DNA of 27,978 bases from Zygnema cylindricum (lineage: Eukaryota; Streptophyta; Zygnematophyceae; Zygnematales; Zygnemataceae). Each line of letters begins with the position of its first letter. The first letter of the stretch is position 1. A model generated the notes under the pieces. That model saw nothing but the letters and a program-made list of their open reading frames with translations. It was not told the DNA's origin and searched no databases. The stretch is taken from the NCBI GenBank assembly GCA_037447655.1, contig JBBHKE010001437.1:1-27978 (forward strand). The letters are read 5' to 3'. This document shows, piece after piece, positions 1-8,684 of this stretch. The translations under genes and the position numbers were made by a program.

Positions 1-377
1 CCTCCTCCCCTCTCTCCCACCCTCCTTTTCCCTCCCACTCCATACCCTCTTGCTCATCCCTCCCTCTTCTTTCACCGCCATTGGCTCCATTTCTCTCTCT
101 CCTATATTTCTCTCCCTCCTCTCCCCCTTTCTCGCCTCTCGTCCCTCCCCTCTCCTTTCTTCCCTTCCTCCCTCCCCTCCCTCCATTCCCCTTTCTCCCT
201 CCCCATCCCTGTCCCACCACCCCTACTTGAGTAAGAGAGTGAGGGAGAGGGAGGGAGGAGGGCGAGCAAGGGAGGAGGGCGAGGGAGGGAGGAGCGAGAG
301 GGAGGGAAGTAAAGGAGCGGAAGGGAGAGGGAGGGAGAGGGAGGGGGAGAGAAGGAGAGGAGGAGAGCGAGGGAGGT
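1..377. repeat. Pyrimidine-rich then purine-rich low-complexity block
   Basis: Positions 1-228 are almost pure C/T with CCCTCC-like units. Positions about 236-375 are almost pure G/A with GGGAGA-like units on the same strand. The two halves are therefore roughly complementary and could fold back on each other. The open frame across them (50-385) encodes only Ser/Pro/Leu and then Arg/Glu/Gly runs, which is what such DNA yields by chance, so no gene is called. Confidence 0.8.
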
Positions 378-1140
378 TGTTTTGATGCGGCATTGTGCAC
401 CAAGCGTAGTGCTAGTGGCGAGACGCGACAGAACGAAGAGTTGTTTGAGAAAAAGTCAACTATTATTTGTCGTTTTGTGTCTTTATTTGGTCGGTGGTGG
501 ATATTAATGCCGTGGATTGCGTGACTTTATCGTGATGAGACAAAGCTCCTGCCACATGGTTGCCAAAGACAAAAAAAAAAAAAAACCGCGTTTTACAGAT
601 GCGAAATGAAGGGTATATTTTCATTGAAACAGAGAGCATGTAATAATAGTAAAAGGAAAATCAAGTCCCAGTCAGTCGAATTTTTTGTTTGAGAGGAAGT
701 GTGCTCGCGAGTCCGTTAACTTTTTAGAGAAACAGAGGGTTCTTCGTTTCAATGGAGTTTCACTCTAGCTTTTTAGCGAATCGGCGAACACTATGTAGTA
801 AAGTTCCATCAACCAATCAAATTATTGGAAATCTCCGACGTTATTCTCTAAAAAAAATTGTGCGTGTGAGGACCAGGATCTTAGCCATCTGGGAAACTCA
901 AATTTGGACACCCGTGAGATATTGAAATCAATGTTACGTCGCCTGGTATAGCTACAAAACCATAAACAACAAAAATATGTTTTTAATGCGTGTTAAGTAG
1001 ATTCAGAAACATACACGTAGATCCATTTTTCGGATTTTTGCCATCCCAAAATCAAAAGTTTAAATCAAAAAGGCTTGATATGTCCCAAAATAACACCAAA
1101 AAGAACGCCTCTCTCCCTCTCCCCCCTCCCCTCCCTCCCT
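378..1140. other. Unassigned non-coding stretch
   Basis: AT-leaning sequence with short homopolymers (for example poly-A near 570-583) and no long open frame or recognisable domain on either strand. It ends in a short CCCTCC-type run at about 1110-1140. Confidence 0.5.
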
Positions 1141-1160
1141 CAGGCTAGCATGCTGCCCGC

Positions 1161-1305
1161 ATGCTACCTGTCGCGTCCCGCGAGGTGAAGCGTCGCAGTC
1201 GCGCTCTCACGGCATTGGTGGAGAGCTTCGTGCCGTACACGGAAATGTTGGGAAGCACAAAAATAGTGTGGATCAACGACACGGCCTCCGACGGACTCCA
1301 CCTGG
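1161..1305 (+). other. Exon-like fragment with a candidate splice donor
   Basis: A GC-richer island opens with ATG at 1161 and reads 48 codons of mixed composition (for example VKRRSRALTALVESFVPY and STKIVWINDTASDG). It then reaches CTG followed by GTGAGT at 1306-1311, a good match to a plant 5' splice site. The composition is unlike the low-complexity DNA around it. I do not recognise the protein, no matching acceptor exon is evident downstream, and the frame continues only to about 1365. It could be a relic exon captured in repeats, or chance. Known: the donor consensus. Inferred: exon status. Confidence 0.2.
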
Positions 1306-1329
1306 TGAGTTCCACGGTTGACACCCCAA

Positions 1330-1920
1330 TTGTCGGTATTTTTAGGGAATGGCGATTATTACTGTGAATTTTCTTAGAACAGGAATGGTGCATAGTGTTG
1401 ATTGCTTTTAGACCAGGAATGGTAATTGGTGTGGATCACCCACATGGAGTCCGACGAGCTCCACCCTGGTCAGTGATTAGACCACAATAAGACTGGGGAC
1501 GAGGATTAGTGTGGATTTTCTAGACAGTTGTTTAGGGAGTTGTTGAAATGGTATCTTAATTTTTTTGACCGGGAATGCTGAGTAGTGGAACTTTTTTCAA
1601 CCAGGATCGGTGATCAATGTGGGAATATTTTGACCAGGAATGGTGATTAGTGTACTTTGGGATTTTTTAGACCTAAAATCTTGATTAGTGTGGATACTTC
1701 TTTGACCGTAGATGCTCATTAGTGTTAACTTTTTAGACCGGGTATTGGTGGTTAATTTGGATGTGTTTAAGACCGGGATTGGTGAATAGAGTGAAATGTT
1801 TTTAGACCGGGAAATGGTGAATTATGTGGATTCTTTTTTTTTTACCAGGAATTAGTGGTTAATGTGGAAATATTTTAGCCCATGAATGGTGATCAGTGTG
1901 GATTTTGAAGAGATTTCCTG
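1330..1920. repeat. Degenerate ~37-bp tandem repeat field
   Basis: A motif close to TTTTAGACCRGGAATGGTGA plus TTAGTGTGGA recurs about every 33-45 bases, roughly thirteen times, with many substitutions and small indels. Examples begin near 1410, 1620, 1735, 1770, 1803 and 1848. Isolated relatives (GACAGGGAATGTTGAGT plus ACTGTGGA) occur near 2122. It looks like an old minisatellite or decayed satellite. No coding potential is seen. Confidence 0.7.
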
Positions 1921-2149
1921 TTCCACATAGAACTCCCTGCATTATTTGGCGGCAAATAGCCTTCACTGTAGATTTAAAGTGCGAAGAGGTACGGAAAGAC
2001 TATTTGTGGTTATACACCGTCTTATACGCCTATTTAACACTTAAATATTGTAGCTCGCTGTAGCCTCATATACTTTTTCCGTACTTTTTTGCACATTAAC
2101 ACTGATTGATACAGTCACATTGACAGGGAATGTTGAGTTACTGTGGATT

Positions 2150-2330
2150 TTTCTTCTCTCTCCCACTCTCCCTCACTCTCCCTCTCGTTCTCCTCCTCTT
2201 CCCGGCTCTCTCTCTTTTCTCTCCCTCTCCTCTCTCTCCCTCTCCTCTCTCTCCCTCTCCTCTCTCTCCCTCTCCTCTCTCTCCTCATCCTCTCTCTCCC
2301 TCTCCTATCTCTCTCCCTCCCTCTTTGGTC
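2150..2330. repeat. CT-rich 15-bp minisatellite
   Basis: The core at about 2215-2285 is a tandem array of a 15-bp unit, CTCTCTCCCTCTCCT, in about five near-perfect copies, flanked by looser CT-rich sequence. All three plus-strand frames and one minus-strand frame stay open through it purely because of composition. Confidence 0.85.
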
Positions 2331-2419
2331 CACTTTTGATTCGTTGAGGGGCGTCTGTCACGTCACAGGTGGGCCACACTAAAACCTACGTGCAGGTGCT
2401 TCTACGGCCCCAGGAGGAT

Positions 2420-2487
2420 CTGTTGGGGACTTTTCAGAGAGTGAAAATAACAACTGTTGGGGACTTTTCAGAGAGTGAAAATAACAA
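2420..2487. repeat. Perfect 34-bp tandem duplication
   Basis: Two identical head-to-tail copies (2420-2453 and 2454-2487) of a unit starting CTGTTGGGGACTTTTCAGAG and ending ATAACAA. The perfect match implies a recent duplication inside otherwise decayed DNA. Confidence 0.9.
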
Positions 2488-3299
2488 CTGTCAGTCGCTA
2501 GCTGGTCACTGGAGAGCTTTGCGAGGAAATGACAGGTGGAAAAGCGCCATTGGTCGTCAAAGGAGAACGGAGAGGAGAGAGAGAAGAGGCTATGGGAAGA
2601 ACAAGGAGGAAGGAAGTTGGGAAAAGGGAAAACGGGAAAGGGGAAAATAGAATTACTGTGGACAGGGATGATAATGGAGGAGAGGGAGAGTGAGAAAAGG
2701 AAGACGGAAGAGATCGTGGAGAGTGTTGCAAGGGAGAGGAGGAAGAAAGTGTGTGTGGGAAAAAAGAGAAGATATCGATATCGTGTTGTGGCGATAGCAG
2801 TCTTTGTGGGTGTAGGAGTGAAGTTTCTAACTCTATTTTGGTAGGTGGAAGGGAGAGGGAGAGGGAGAGGGAGAGGGAGTTAGAGGAGAGGGAGGTATCC
2901 TAAAAGGCTTCTAGTACTACTAATATTAATGTTAGTTGGAGTTTTCCGTATTTGAGGAGAGAGTGGAGAAAGCAAAAGGAGAAAAAGGAGAGGTGACAGA
3001 CGCGAACATCGGAAAAACCAAATATCCGATCTCGATTTCAACATTTAGTGATACGACGGTGACAGAAAATAATGTGGATTTTGGAAAAGGTTTAATGATG
3101 GAGTTGAAATCCGTTGGGAATTGAAGCTGTCTGATTGGATCCTGGTGGGCGCCATGGTTTTAGGGTTTTGTGGATTGGTGATGGCGGGTTTTGTCATGTG
3201 GTTCCCGGAAAGAGATATGGGAGGTAATACCGTAGTGTAATAAAATATATCGTGGTTTAATAAAATAATACCGTGGTTCAGTAAAACTAAGGTTAATAG
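2488..3299. other. Purine-rich unassigned stretch with a GAGAGG run
   Basis: Overlapping open frames (2369-2650, 2536-2844, 2936-3124) translate to Lys/Glu/Arg-rich sequence because the plus strand is purine-rich. One ends in a short hydrophobic run (VVAIAVFVGVGVKF). A hexanucleotide run (GGGAGA)n lies at about 2851-2879. I cannot recognise a family, and composition alone explains the frames, so no CDS is called. Around 3222-3284, phrases of the type TACCGTGGTTTAATAAAAT recur three times with variation. Confidence 0.4.
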
Positions 3300-3640
3300 G
3301 TGAAGGTTTTGGATTTTGTGAAGGAGGAGGAGGAGACAAGTCTATTTTTTCTTCCTTGCTTTCTGCTCTTTCTTTCGTTATTCCATTTCGTTTGTGTCGG
3401 TAATCGATCAACGAAGGTGAGTTTACGTTGTTTTCCCTTTTTTCTTAATTCAGTTTCTTCCCTCTTCTTCCCTCTATCTCCTTTTTGTCTTTTTTCATCG
3501 TTTCGTTCCTCTTTCATTTCGTTATTTCCATTTCTTCCCTTTTTTTCGTTTTATTATAAATCCGTTTTGTCAATCGCTAATTCGGCGCCCCCAAAAACAT
3601 CAAACACAATTAATAACTCTAATTGTTTTTTTTTACGTTA
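3300..3640. repeat. T/C-rich low-complexity stretch
   Basis: Long runs of T and C on the plus strand with few purines. An AAGGTGAGT at about 3413-3421 resembles a splice donor, but nothing upstream or downstream supports an exon. The open frame is Phe/Leu/Ser-rich and taken as chance. Confidence 0.5.
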
Positions 3641-5268
3641 ATATATGTACTGTTTCATTAGCGTTAATAACTTTAAAGTGCGACGGTAAACCATCTGAGT
3701 CCAAGGGTACTAAAGGTGTGGCATGGCCAAAACTGAAAAAGTACAATCAGGGCAATATGAAACAAAGAAAGCAACGTGAACACAAAAAAATGGCGCGTGA
3801 AACAAAAGCACTCTAACCCAAAGAGAAAGACACAGCAACTCACTTATACCAACACTACAACCCTAACCCCCAATACAATTATATATGTCTACAAAAAACA
3901 ACCTTGTAAGTCCCCCAAGCTCGAGGGAGCACGTTGAGGGAGATTCACTCACATCGACTATCCATAACCGCAATAGTCGATAGGGTACGAAATGTGTCAG
4001 CCCGTACGAAAATTCTTTGTCATTTTGTACAATCGTACCAGAATAGTGTCAGATATAGACAATGACATGCGAAAGTGAGTGCGTCGACACGGAAATGTGG
4101 ACTCATTTTTGATTCCCTATGAAAAGGACAAGGGAAATCATGCGAACTTGTTCTCATATGTTCAAACGTCGACTATGTGAACACAAGTTATACCGGCTAC
4201 ACTATCGGAAAAATGAACCCCACATTAGAGCTATGTGTATACATTACAATTAATTTTTTCTTGGAGAAGACCCATTGTAGAGTAAATAACACAATTTTTT
4301 TTCCACACTAATTGTTTTTTAACACAAATAGCGATTCGCGATTTACTGTACTTGTAAGGACACTTCTATCGTCATTCCTGTCGAAGAGCTACCAACGAAA
4401 AGTTCGCCATCCCTTAACACTTATCAATCGCCGCTTTTCTATAAGACAGATGGGAAGTAATACTCCCACTCCCTTGTCTTGGAGATTTTTTGTACCTGTC
4501 AACTGTCAAGATAACTTTGTAGAGAAGTACATCCTACGGTTTTAAGGGTTCGGCTCCATTGGCTAGTCGGTCATAAAACGCACTTCTTGAAGAAAAGCGG
4601 TGACCCGCGAAAAAGCAACGTGACAACTTCACTGATTGGCACAGTCATATAGATCTAATGAAACTGTTACTTCTTTACGCGTGTCATTTTGTAACAAAAA
4701 AATACAAGATACATAAAAACTTGTGAAAATTATCCGTTTTTTGTTGCAACCATTGGAAAAAAGAATTTGTTGCGTCCAATTCGGGGGTATTCCCAAAAGA
4801 GAAATTGTTACGGCAAATTAGTTAAAACAAAAATAAAAATTAAAAAAAGAGTGTTTTTTCCTCTTTTTGTGTTTTGGTGATTGGCCAAAACTGTTACGCA
4901 AACAATGTGACCACCAAATTGGTTATCGCGAAAAAAGTGTGTTTTACGACTCGAAATGGACGTTCTATGAGCCAAAGGAGCCCACCCTTAAAGATATCAA
5001 GCGAACCTTCAATTTTCTGGGTAAAGAATTTCATAATTGCTTAATGTTGATACGTCCGCCTACAATACAATGTGAATCGCTATTAGTGAAAAGAAACTAT
5101 TAGTATAAATAAACAAATTTTGTTATAAACTTGTTTTAAAAGCCTAACGCCAGAAAAACATTAACGCTACAGTAGTTTGCACACCTAACACTAACTTGGA
5201 TACACATTCACTGTTTCCCCTCCGTCTTTATGATTAGGAATAAAATGTGAGTGTGCTTTTCCGTGTGG
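3641..5268. other. Unassigned intergenic stretch
   Basis: No recognisable gene, RNA or element was found. Two short open frames with mixed composition occur on the plus strand (4312-4545 and 4867-5103). They have no motif I can name and no conserved partner elsewhere in the window. They could be fragments of a decayed element, but nothing in the sequence proves it. Confidence 0.35.
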
Positions 5269-5839
5269 TGCAATTCTGTGTCCTCCATTGGATTATAGAA
5301 TTCAAGAAGCCTCTAGATAGCTTTTAACTAACCCACTTTCAGCCACAACCACTGTTGCCCAAAAGAAAAAATTGACAGTCTGATTGCACCCTTGTGCAGC
5401 CTTGACTCCCCTGATTTCGTAGCAAAAAGAATCACTGAAAACGGACAACCAGCCGATTAGTTATGAAGTGGCAAAGATGCCGAGTTTATACAAAAACTCT
5501 CTAAGGGAGAGAGGTCCCTACCTACCAAATTCTCTAAATCCTAAACCCCTCTCACAACCCCTATCTACTGACGTACGAACCAATCAAACGACTATAGAGT
5601 ACAAAAAGGTACTACGGTCGATGTACTTTCTATACGGCATGTGTACGGCAAGGCCATTGAGTGGACGCGTGTCAACTTTTAACTCGTCTTTCTATTCTCC
5701 GGAATTCCCGCGACCGAATGTTATCACTCCACGTGTCGCTAGGTCACGCCACGTCCGAAAAACCGCCAAGGTGACTATTCCGGGATTTCGGTAACGATAT
5801 GTGCCGTCGGATCATAAATCGACATTTAATATTAGCCGT

Positions 5840-5868
5840 CGAAACAAATGTCCGATTCATTTGTTTCG
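5840..5868. repeat. 11-bp palindrome in the X-1 LTR
   Basis: CGAAACAAATG (5840-5850) is perfectly complementary to CATTTGTTTCG (5858-5868) across a 7-base spacer. The counterpart in the 5' LTR of the composite element (7893-7916) keeps the CGAAACAAAT palindrome in inverted order, so it is a family feature. Confidence 0.75.
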
Positions 5869-5996
5869 TGCGAGATTATGTTCGCACTATATATTACTCA
5901 GTTTTATGTTGTTTCATTTTTCATTCCGTTAATCGGATTCAGGATCAAAACACAGTTTAAATAAATATCACACCCTATGTATGTTAATTAACTCCA

Positions 5997-6075
5997 ACGA
6001 CAGACTGGTTAGAGCTGACGGCTACGCCTCGCTCTGCCTGTCGGAGGTTCGAGTCTTCCCAGACTCAACCTTTTG
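5997..6075 (+). other. tRNA-like segment inside the X-1 LTR
   Basis: On the plus strand (antisense to the LTR) the sequence has TGGTTAGAGC, as in the 3' half of a tRNA D-arm, an anticodon-stem-like region, then GGAGGTTCGAGTCTTCC, a T-arm with 7-base loop TTCGAGT. GGTTCGAGTCT matches the Pol III B-box consensus at 10 of 11 positions. No clean acceptor stem is present, so it is not called as a functional tRNA gene. The same place in two other X LTRs holds a diverged relative, so it belongs to the LTR rather than being a neighbouring tRNA. Confidence 0.6.
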
Positions 6076-6121
6076 TTGAGAGTGACATAAGTCACTCTTT
6101 AGTCCTGCCTGTTGAACTAGG

Positions 6122-6169
6122 ACAGCCATGGCTCAACCACCCTCTACAGCCATGGCTCAACCACCCTCT
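6122..6169. repeat. 24-bp tandem duplication in the X-1 LTR
   Basis: Two perfect copies (6122-6145 and 6146-6169) of a unit beginning ACAGCCATGGCTCAACCACC. The duplication is private to this copy of the LTR. Confidence 0.9.
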
Positions 6170-6309
6170 TTATCCTTCAGTGACTACAACAACTATGGTG
6201 GCTAGAGAGAGGAGGTGGAGGCAAGTTGTCGGCCCTTTTCATTTTCCTATTTCATTGATCTATTTAGACCTAGAAAATACCCTATAAATCTAGTAATTTC
6301 AACACGTGG

Positions 6310-7471
6310 ATGCGTTACATGACGTTTTTTTATGAAATTCCGTCTGAAATAGCAAGTGGTAGTACGAATTCATACGTTGGGTATACCACACTATCAACAA
6401 CGGTCCAAATTAGTGTTTTTCACACTAATTAAATCATACTTATATTAGTTTAAAGACATAATGCAAATATTAATAATATTTTAGGTTTGAGGTTCAAATG
6501 TTAAAGGCGCTAACTTGCACCAATAGCTAGTGTTGTGCATCGAAGTCCCATTGCTAATGTTCGGTATGTATCTAGTTTTGAGTTCTTGATAACCAAACAT
6601 CACTTTGATATATCGATAAGTCTGATTTGTGATATTTTGACGACATATCGGCCAATAATTCAATATATTTTTTTCGCGATATATGGAAGTGACGTTAGGT
6701 TAAAAAAAAAATTGAGAAGCCCCCCGTAGCTCGTGCTTGGGGGGCAGGGGGAAAGGGGTGTATTCGTACGATTTACTGTACGATATACTGTACTAAGTCT
6801 ATATGGATCCCCACCTCATACCAAATATATCTCCATGATTTTTGTTGGTTCTGGAGCGATATATTGAGCCTTTTAGCCGTTCGATATTCAATTTATCGAA
6901 TATCGAATTGATCGCGATAAATTTTTACCCGATACACAACACTAAATAGTGATTCACGGTGTAACACCATGCCCCGTTGCCCGTTTTGGGCGAAAACGTT
7001 TTGAACCGAGCTCAACCGGTTTTTGCGTCAGTTCACTTTCGTTAATTTATAATATTTCAACCGGCATGGTTTGTTTGATCGATTCTAAACACTGCCGGTT
7101 CGGTTTATATCACGCAAAACTCAGTTCGAAACTGATGCACGAAATGTATGGATAGATGATAATTTTTAAATTCGACAAAAATAAAAGTACATGAAGAACA
7201 ACCTACTGATAGCCTATTCCCACCGGACCATTCGTAACTTTTTGCCCATTCCGATGATTTTCCCAAAACTTATCAGAAAACGGGACTTGTTCACACCAAA
7301 ATTTTGGCACGTAACTTCGATTGAAGGTGTCTTCTGACACGTCACACGCTTTGACGTCATCAAACATAGGCGCGAAAACAAACCTACAGTTTTTCAAACT
7401 TACTAATACATCCCCCTCTTCCCTTCCGCCCCCCCCCCACCGTTCTTTTCTGCTCCCTCGCTAAAGTACAA
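6310..7471. other. Unassigned AT-rich stretch between two X insertions
   Basis: No gene is recognised. Positions 6590-6920 are enriched in TATCG/CGATA motifs. They include a perfect 10-bp inverted repeat, TTCGATATTC (6880-6889) and GAATATCGAA (6898-6907), with an 8-base spacer. The short open frames at 6481-6729 and 6949-7155 show no domain. A decayed DNA transposon is possible but not shown. Confidence 0.4.
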
Positions 7472-7476
7472 CTCTT
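7472..7476. repeat. Target-site duplication, left (CTCTT)
   Basis: CTCTT directly precedes the TGTTGATATT start of the 5' LTR. The same pentamer occurs at 10933-10937 directly after the TTTCA end of the 3' LTR. Confidence 0.88.
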
Positions 7477-7539
7477 TGTTGATATTTGAGTATTTTCTAG
7501 GTCTGTATTAGGAGAGAAAAAGAGCTGAGGCGGTCTGCC

Positions 7540-7603
7540 TCTAACTCCCCTATCCAAGCCCCCACACTTGTTGTAGTCACTGAAGGCTGGATAGGGAGCT
7601 AGA
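7540..7603. repeat. Imperfect inverted repeat in U3 of the X LTR
   Basis: TCTAACTCCCCTATCCAAGCC (shown to 20: CTAACTCCCCTATCCAAGCC, 7541-7560) pairs with GGCTGGATAGGGAGCTAGA (7585-7603) around a 24-base loop. In the solo LTR at 22463-23519 the same place has CTCTAGCTCCCTCTCCAA and TTGGAGAGAGAAGTTAGAG, different bases but still paired. Confidence 0.7.
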
Positions 7604-7668
7604 GCCATGGCTGCCTAGGCTCTCTAGAGAAGACAGGGGGTGAATTAGGTAGACTTACCAAAAGTTAG

Positions 7669-7711
7669 TTGACGGACCCAGGAATTGATCCTGGTACCTG
7701 CCGTCCGTCAA
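7669..7711 (-). other. tRNA-like hairpin in U3 of the 5' X LTR
   Basis: TTGACGGAC (7669-7677) pairs perfectly with GTCCGTCAA (7703-7711). Inside it CCAGG (7678-7682) pairs with CCTGG (7690-7694) around a 7-base loop. On the minus strand this reads as a T-arm-like stem and 7-base loop stacked on an outer acceptor-like stem, preceded by GGCTAGAGCTAACGGC, which aligns with the D-arm-like part of the X-1 copy. It is antisense to the retrotransposon. The tRNA relation is clearest in the X-1 copy, and here the B-box is degenerate (GGATCAATTCC). Confidence 0.6.
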
Positions 7712-7892
7712 TCCGCATTAGCCGTTAGCTCTAGCCGTTAAGTCTAGGACTGATATTACGATATATAGGGTTTGATAAATATATAAATCTTTATATGTAG
7801 ATAAATCCGTTTAACGGCTTATAGATACTTTGTACATAGATACAGTTTGATTTAGTACGAAGTACGGTATGTGGACAGAACGGATACCGCGC

Positions 7893-7947
7893 ATTTGTTT
7901 CGATAGCGAAACAAATACCGCGCATTTGTTTCGATAGCGAAACGAAT
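7893..7947. repeat. 31-bp tandem repeat carrying a palindrome in U3
   Basis: ATTTGTTTCG, ATAG, CGAAACAAAT (7893-7916) is a perfect 10-bp hairpin. It repeats 31 bases later (7924-7947) with one change (CGAAACGAAT). The solo LTR at 22463-23519 shows ATGCGCGGTATT twice with the same 31-base spacing (23045 and 23076), so the doublet predates these insertions. Confidence 0.8.
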
Positions 7948-8311
7948 ACCGCGCGTCGAATTTCAGCGGCTAGGATTATAGCCGGTTTTGATCGGACGGC
8001 CGCGATAGGCGCCGCGATCACGGAAAAGGCATTTTTGGCATTTTACGGTCTTTGCCACGTCAGATGACACGTGGCGTGATAACATTGGACTACGGGAATT
8101 CCGAAGATTACAGGAACTAATCATGATTTGACACGTGTCGACATTTTGGCCATGTCGTACAATGGCCGTACATAAAGTACACCGGCACCTGTACTTTTCT
8201 GTACGACATAGTAATTTGATTGGTGCCGTACTTCAGTAGATAGAGTTTTAGAGAGGGAATAGGACTTAGAAAATTTTGGGTAGGCAGCTGCCTCTCCCAG
8301 AGAGCACTCTG

Positions 8312-8318
8312 TATAAAT
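8312..8318 (+). promoter_or_regulatory. TATA box of the X LTR
   Basis: TATAAAT within CTCTGTATAAATGGC. It is conserved in the 3' LTR (10557-10563), and X-1 has TATAAAC at the equivalent minus-strand place. Position near the end of a long U3 is usual for a copia LTR promoter. Confidence 0.55.
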
Positions 8319-8684
8319 GGCAAACTTTGGCCAGCCATAACTATCAATTTACTTGACCATTTTGAGTGATTCTTTTTGCTGCGGAATCAGGGGAGTCCAG
8401 GCTACAAATGGGTGTAATCGGTCATAGTTTTTGTCTGCCAGGGTGGCTGCATTTATAAGGGAAAGTCAAAGTGGGTGAATGTGTCCAAATCTCATATTCT
8501 AACTTTGCATTCTGTGGTGGAACTGAGCACCAGAAAGTGTTATTTCATAGGGGTGAATCTATATTGGGATTGTGACTGTCAAGGGGTCAGTCATTTGGGT
8601 TTATATTAACTTGGAGTCGGCACTATCTAGATTAGCTTCTTTTGGATCTGCATACTATGAGGGCCAATTGAGGTCTCAGAGTTT

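Larger units (their letters stand above)
5269..6304 (-). mobile_element. Solo LTR of copia family X, copy X-1
   Basis: Read on the minus strand this is TGTTGAAATT...CAGAATTGCA, bounded by TG...CA like an LTR and aligning end to end with the 5' LTR at 7477-8684. The terminal 15 bases match another copy (22463) at 11 of 15 positions. The flanking pentamers TGTGG (5264-5268) and CGTGG (6305-6309) agree at 4 of 5, a decayed target duplication. At 1036 bp it is close in size to the other copies (1057 and 1208). No internal retrotransposon sequence adjoins it, so it is a solo LTR. Known: solo LTRs arise by recombination between the two LTRs of one element. Inferred: this is what happened here. Confidence 0.82.
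7477..8684 (+). repeat. 5' LTR of the family-X element (1208 bp)
   Basis: Starts TGTTGATATT and ends CAGAGTTTCA. The ends are fixed by the solo-LTR copies, the target duplication and the adjoining primer-binding site. A TATA box (TATAAAT, 8312-8318) puts the transcription start near 8340, so U3 is about 860 bp and R plus U5 about 340 bp. U3 carries three structured blocks: an inverted repeat (7540-7603), a tRNA-like hairpin (7669-7711) and a tandem palindrome repeat (7893-7947). Open frames on its minus strand are chance frames repeated in each LTR copy. Confidence 0.87.

Noticed and set aside
50-385. 111-codon open frame
   Set aside because: Entirely Ser/Pro/Leu then Arg/Glu/Gly runs over polypyrimidine and polypurine DNA; no gene-like composition.
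2115-2382. Overlapping open frames on both strands
   Set aside because: They lie in the 15-bp CT minisatellite; several frames are open at once because the repeat lacks stops.
2536-3124. Lys/Glu-rich frames with a short hydrophobic tail as a possible host gene
   Set aside because: Purine-rich composition explains them, they overlap in different frames, and no family or splice structure is seen.
5997-6075. A functional tRNA gene
   Set aside because: D- and T-arm features are present but no 7-bp acceptor stem or clean anticodon stem closes, and the segment recurs as part of an LTR family.
8117-8347. Minus-strand frame repeated at 10275-10592 and resembled at 22680-22895 as a conserved small protein
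   Set aside because: The similarity is DNA-level: these are copies of the same LTR. The frame is antisense to the promoter region and is broken in X-1.
8669-8684. GGTCTCAGAGTTTCA as the primer-binding site (resembles TGGTATCAGAGC)
   Set aside because: It is inside the LTR: the 3' LTR and both solo LTRs contain it, and the target duplications place the LTR end after it. The true primer site starts at 8685.
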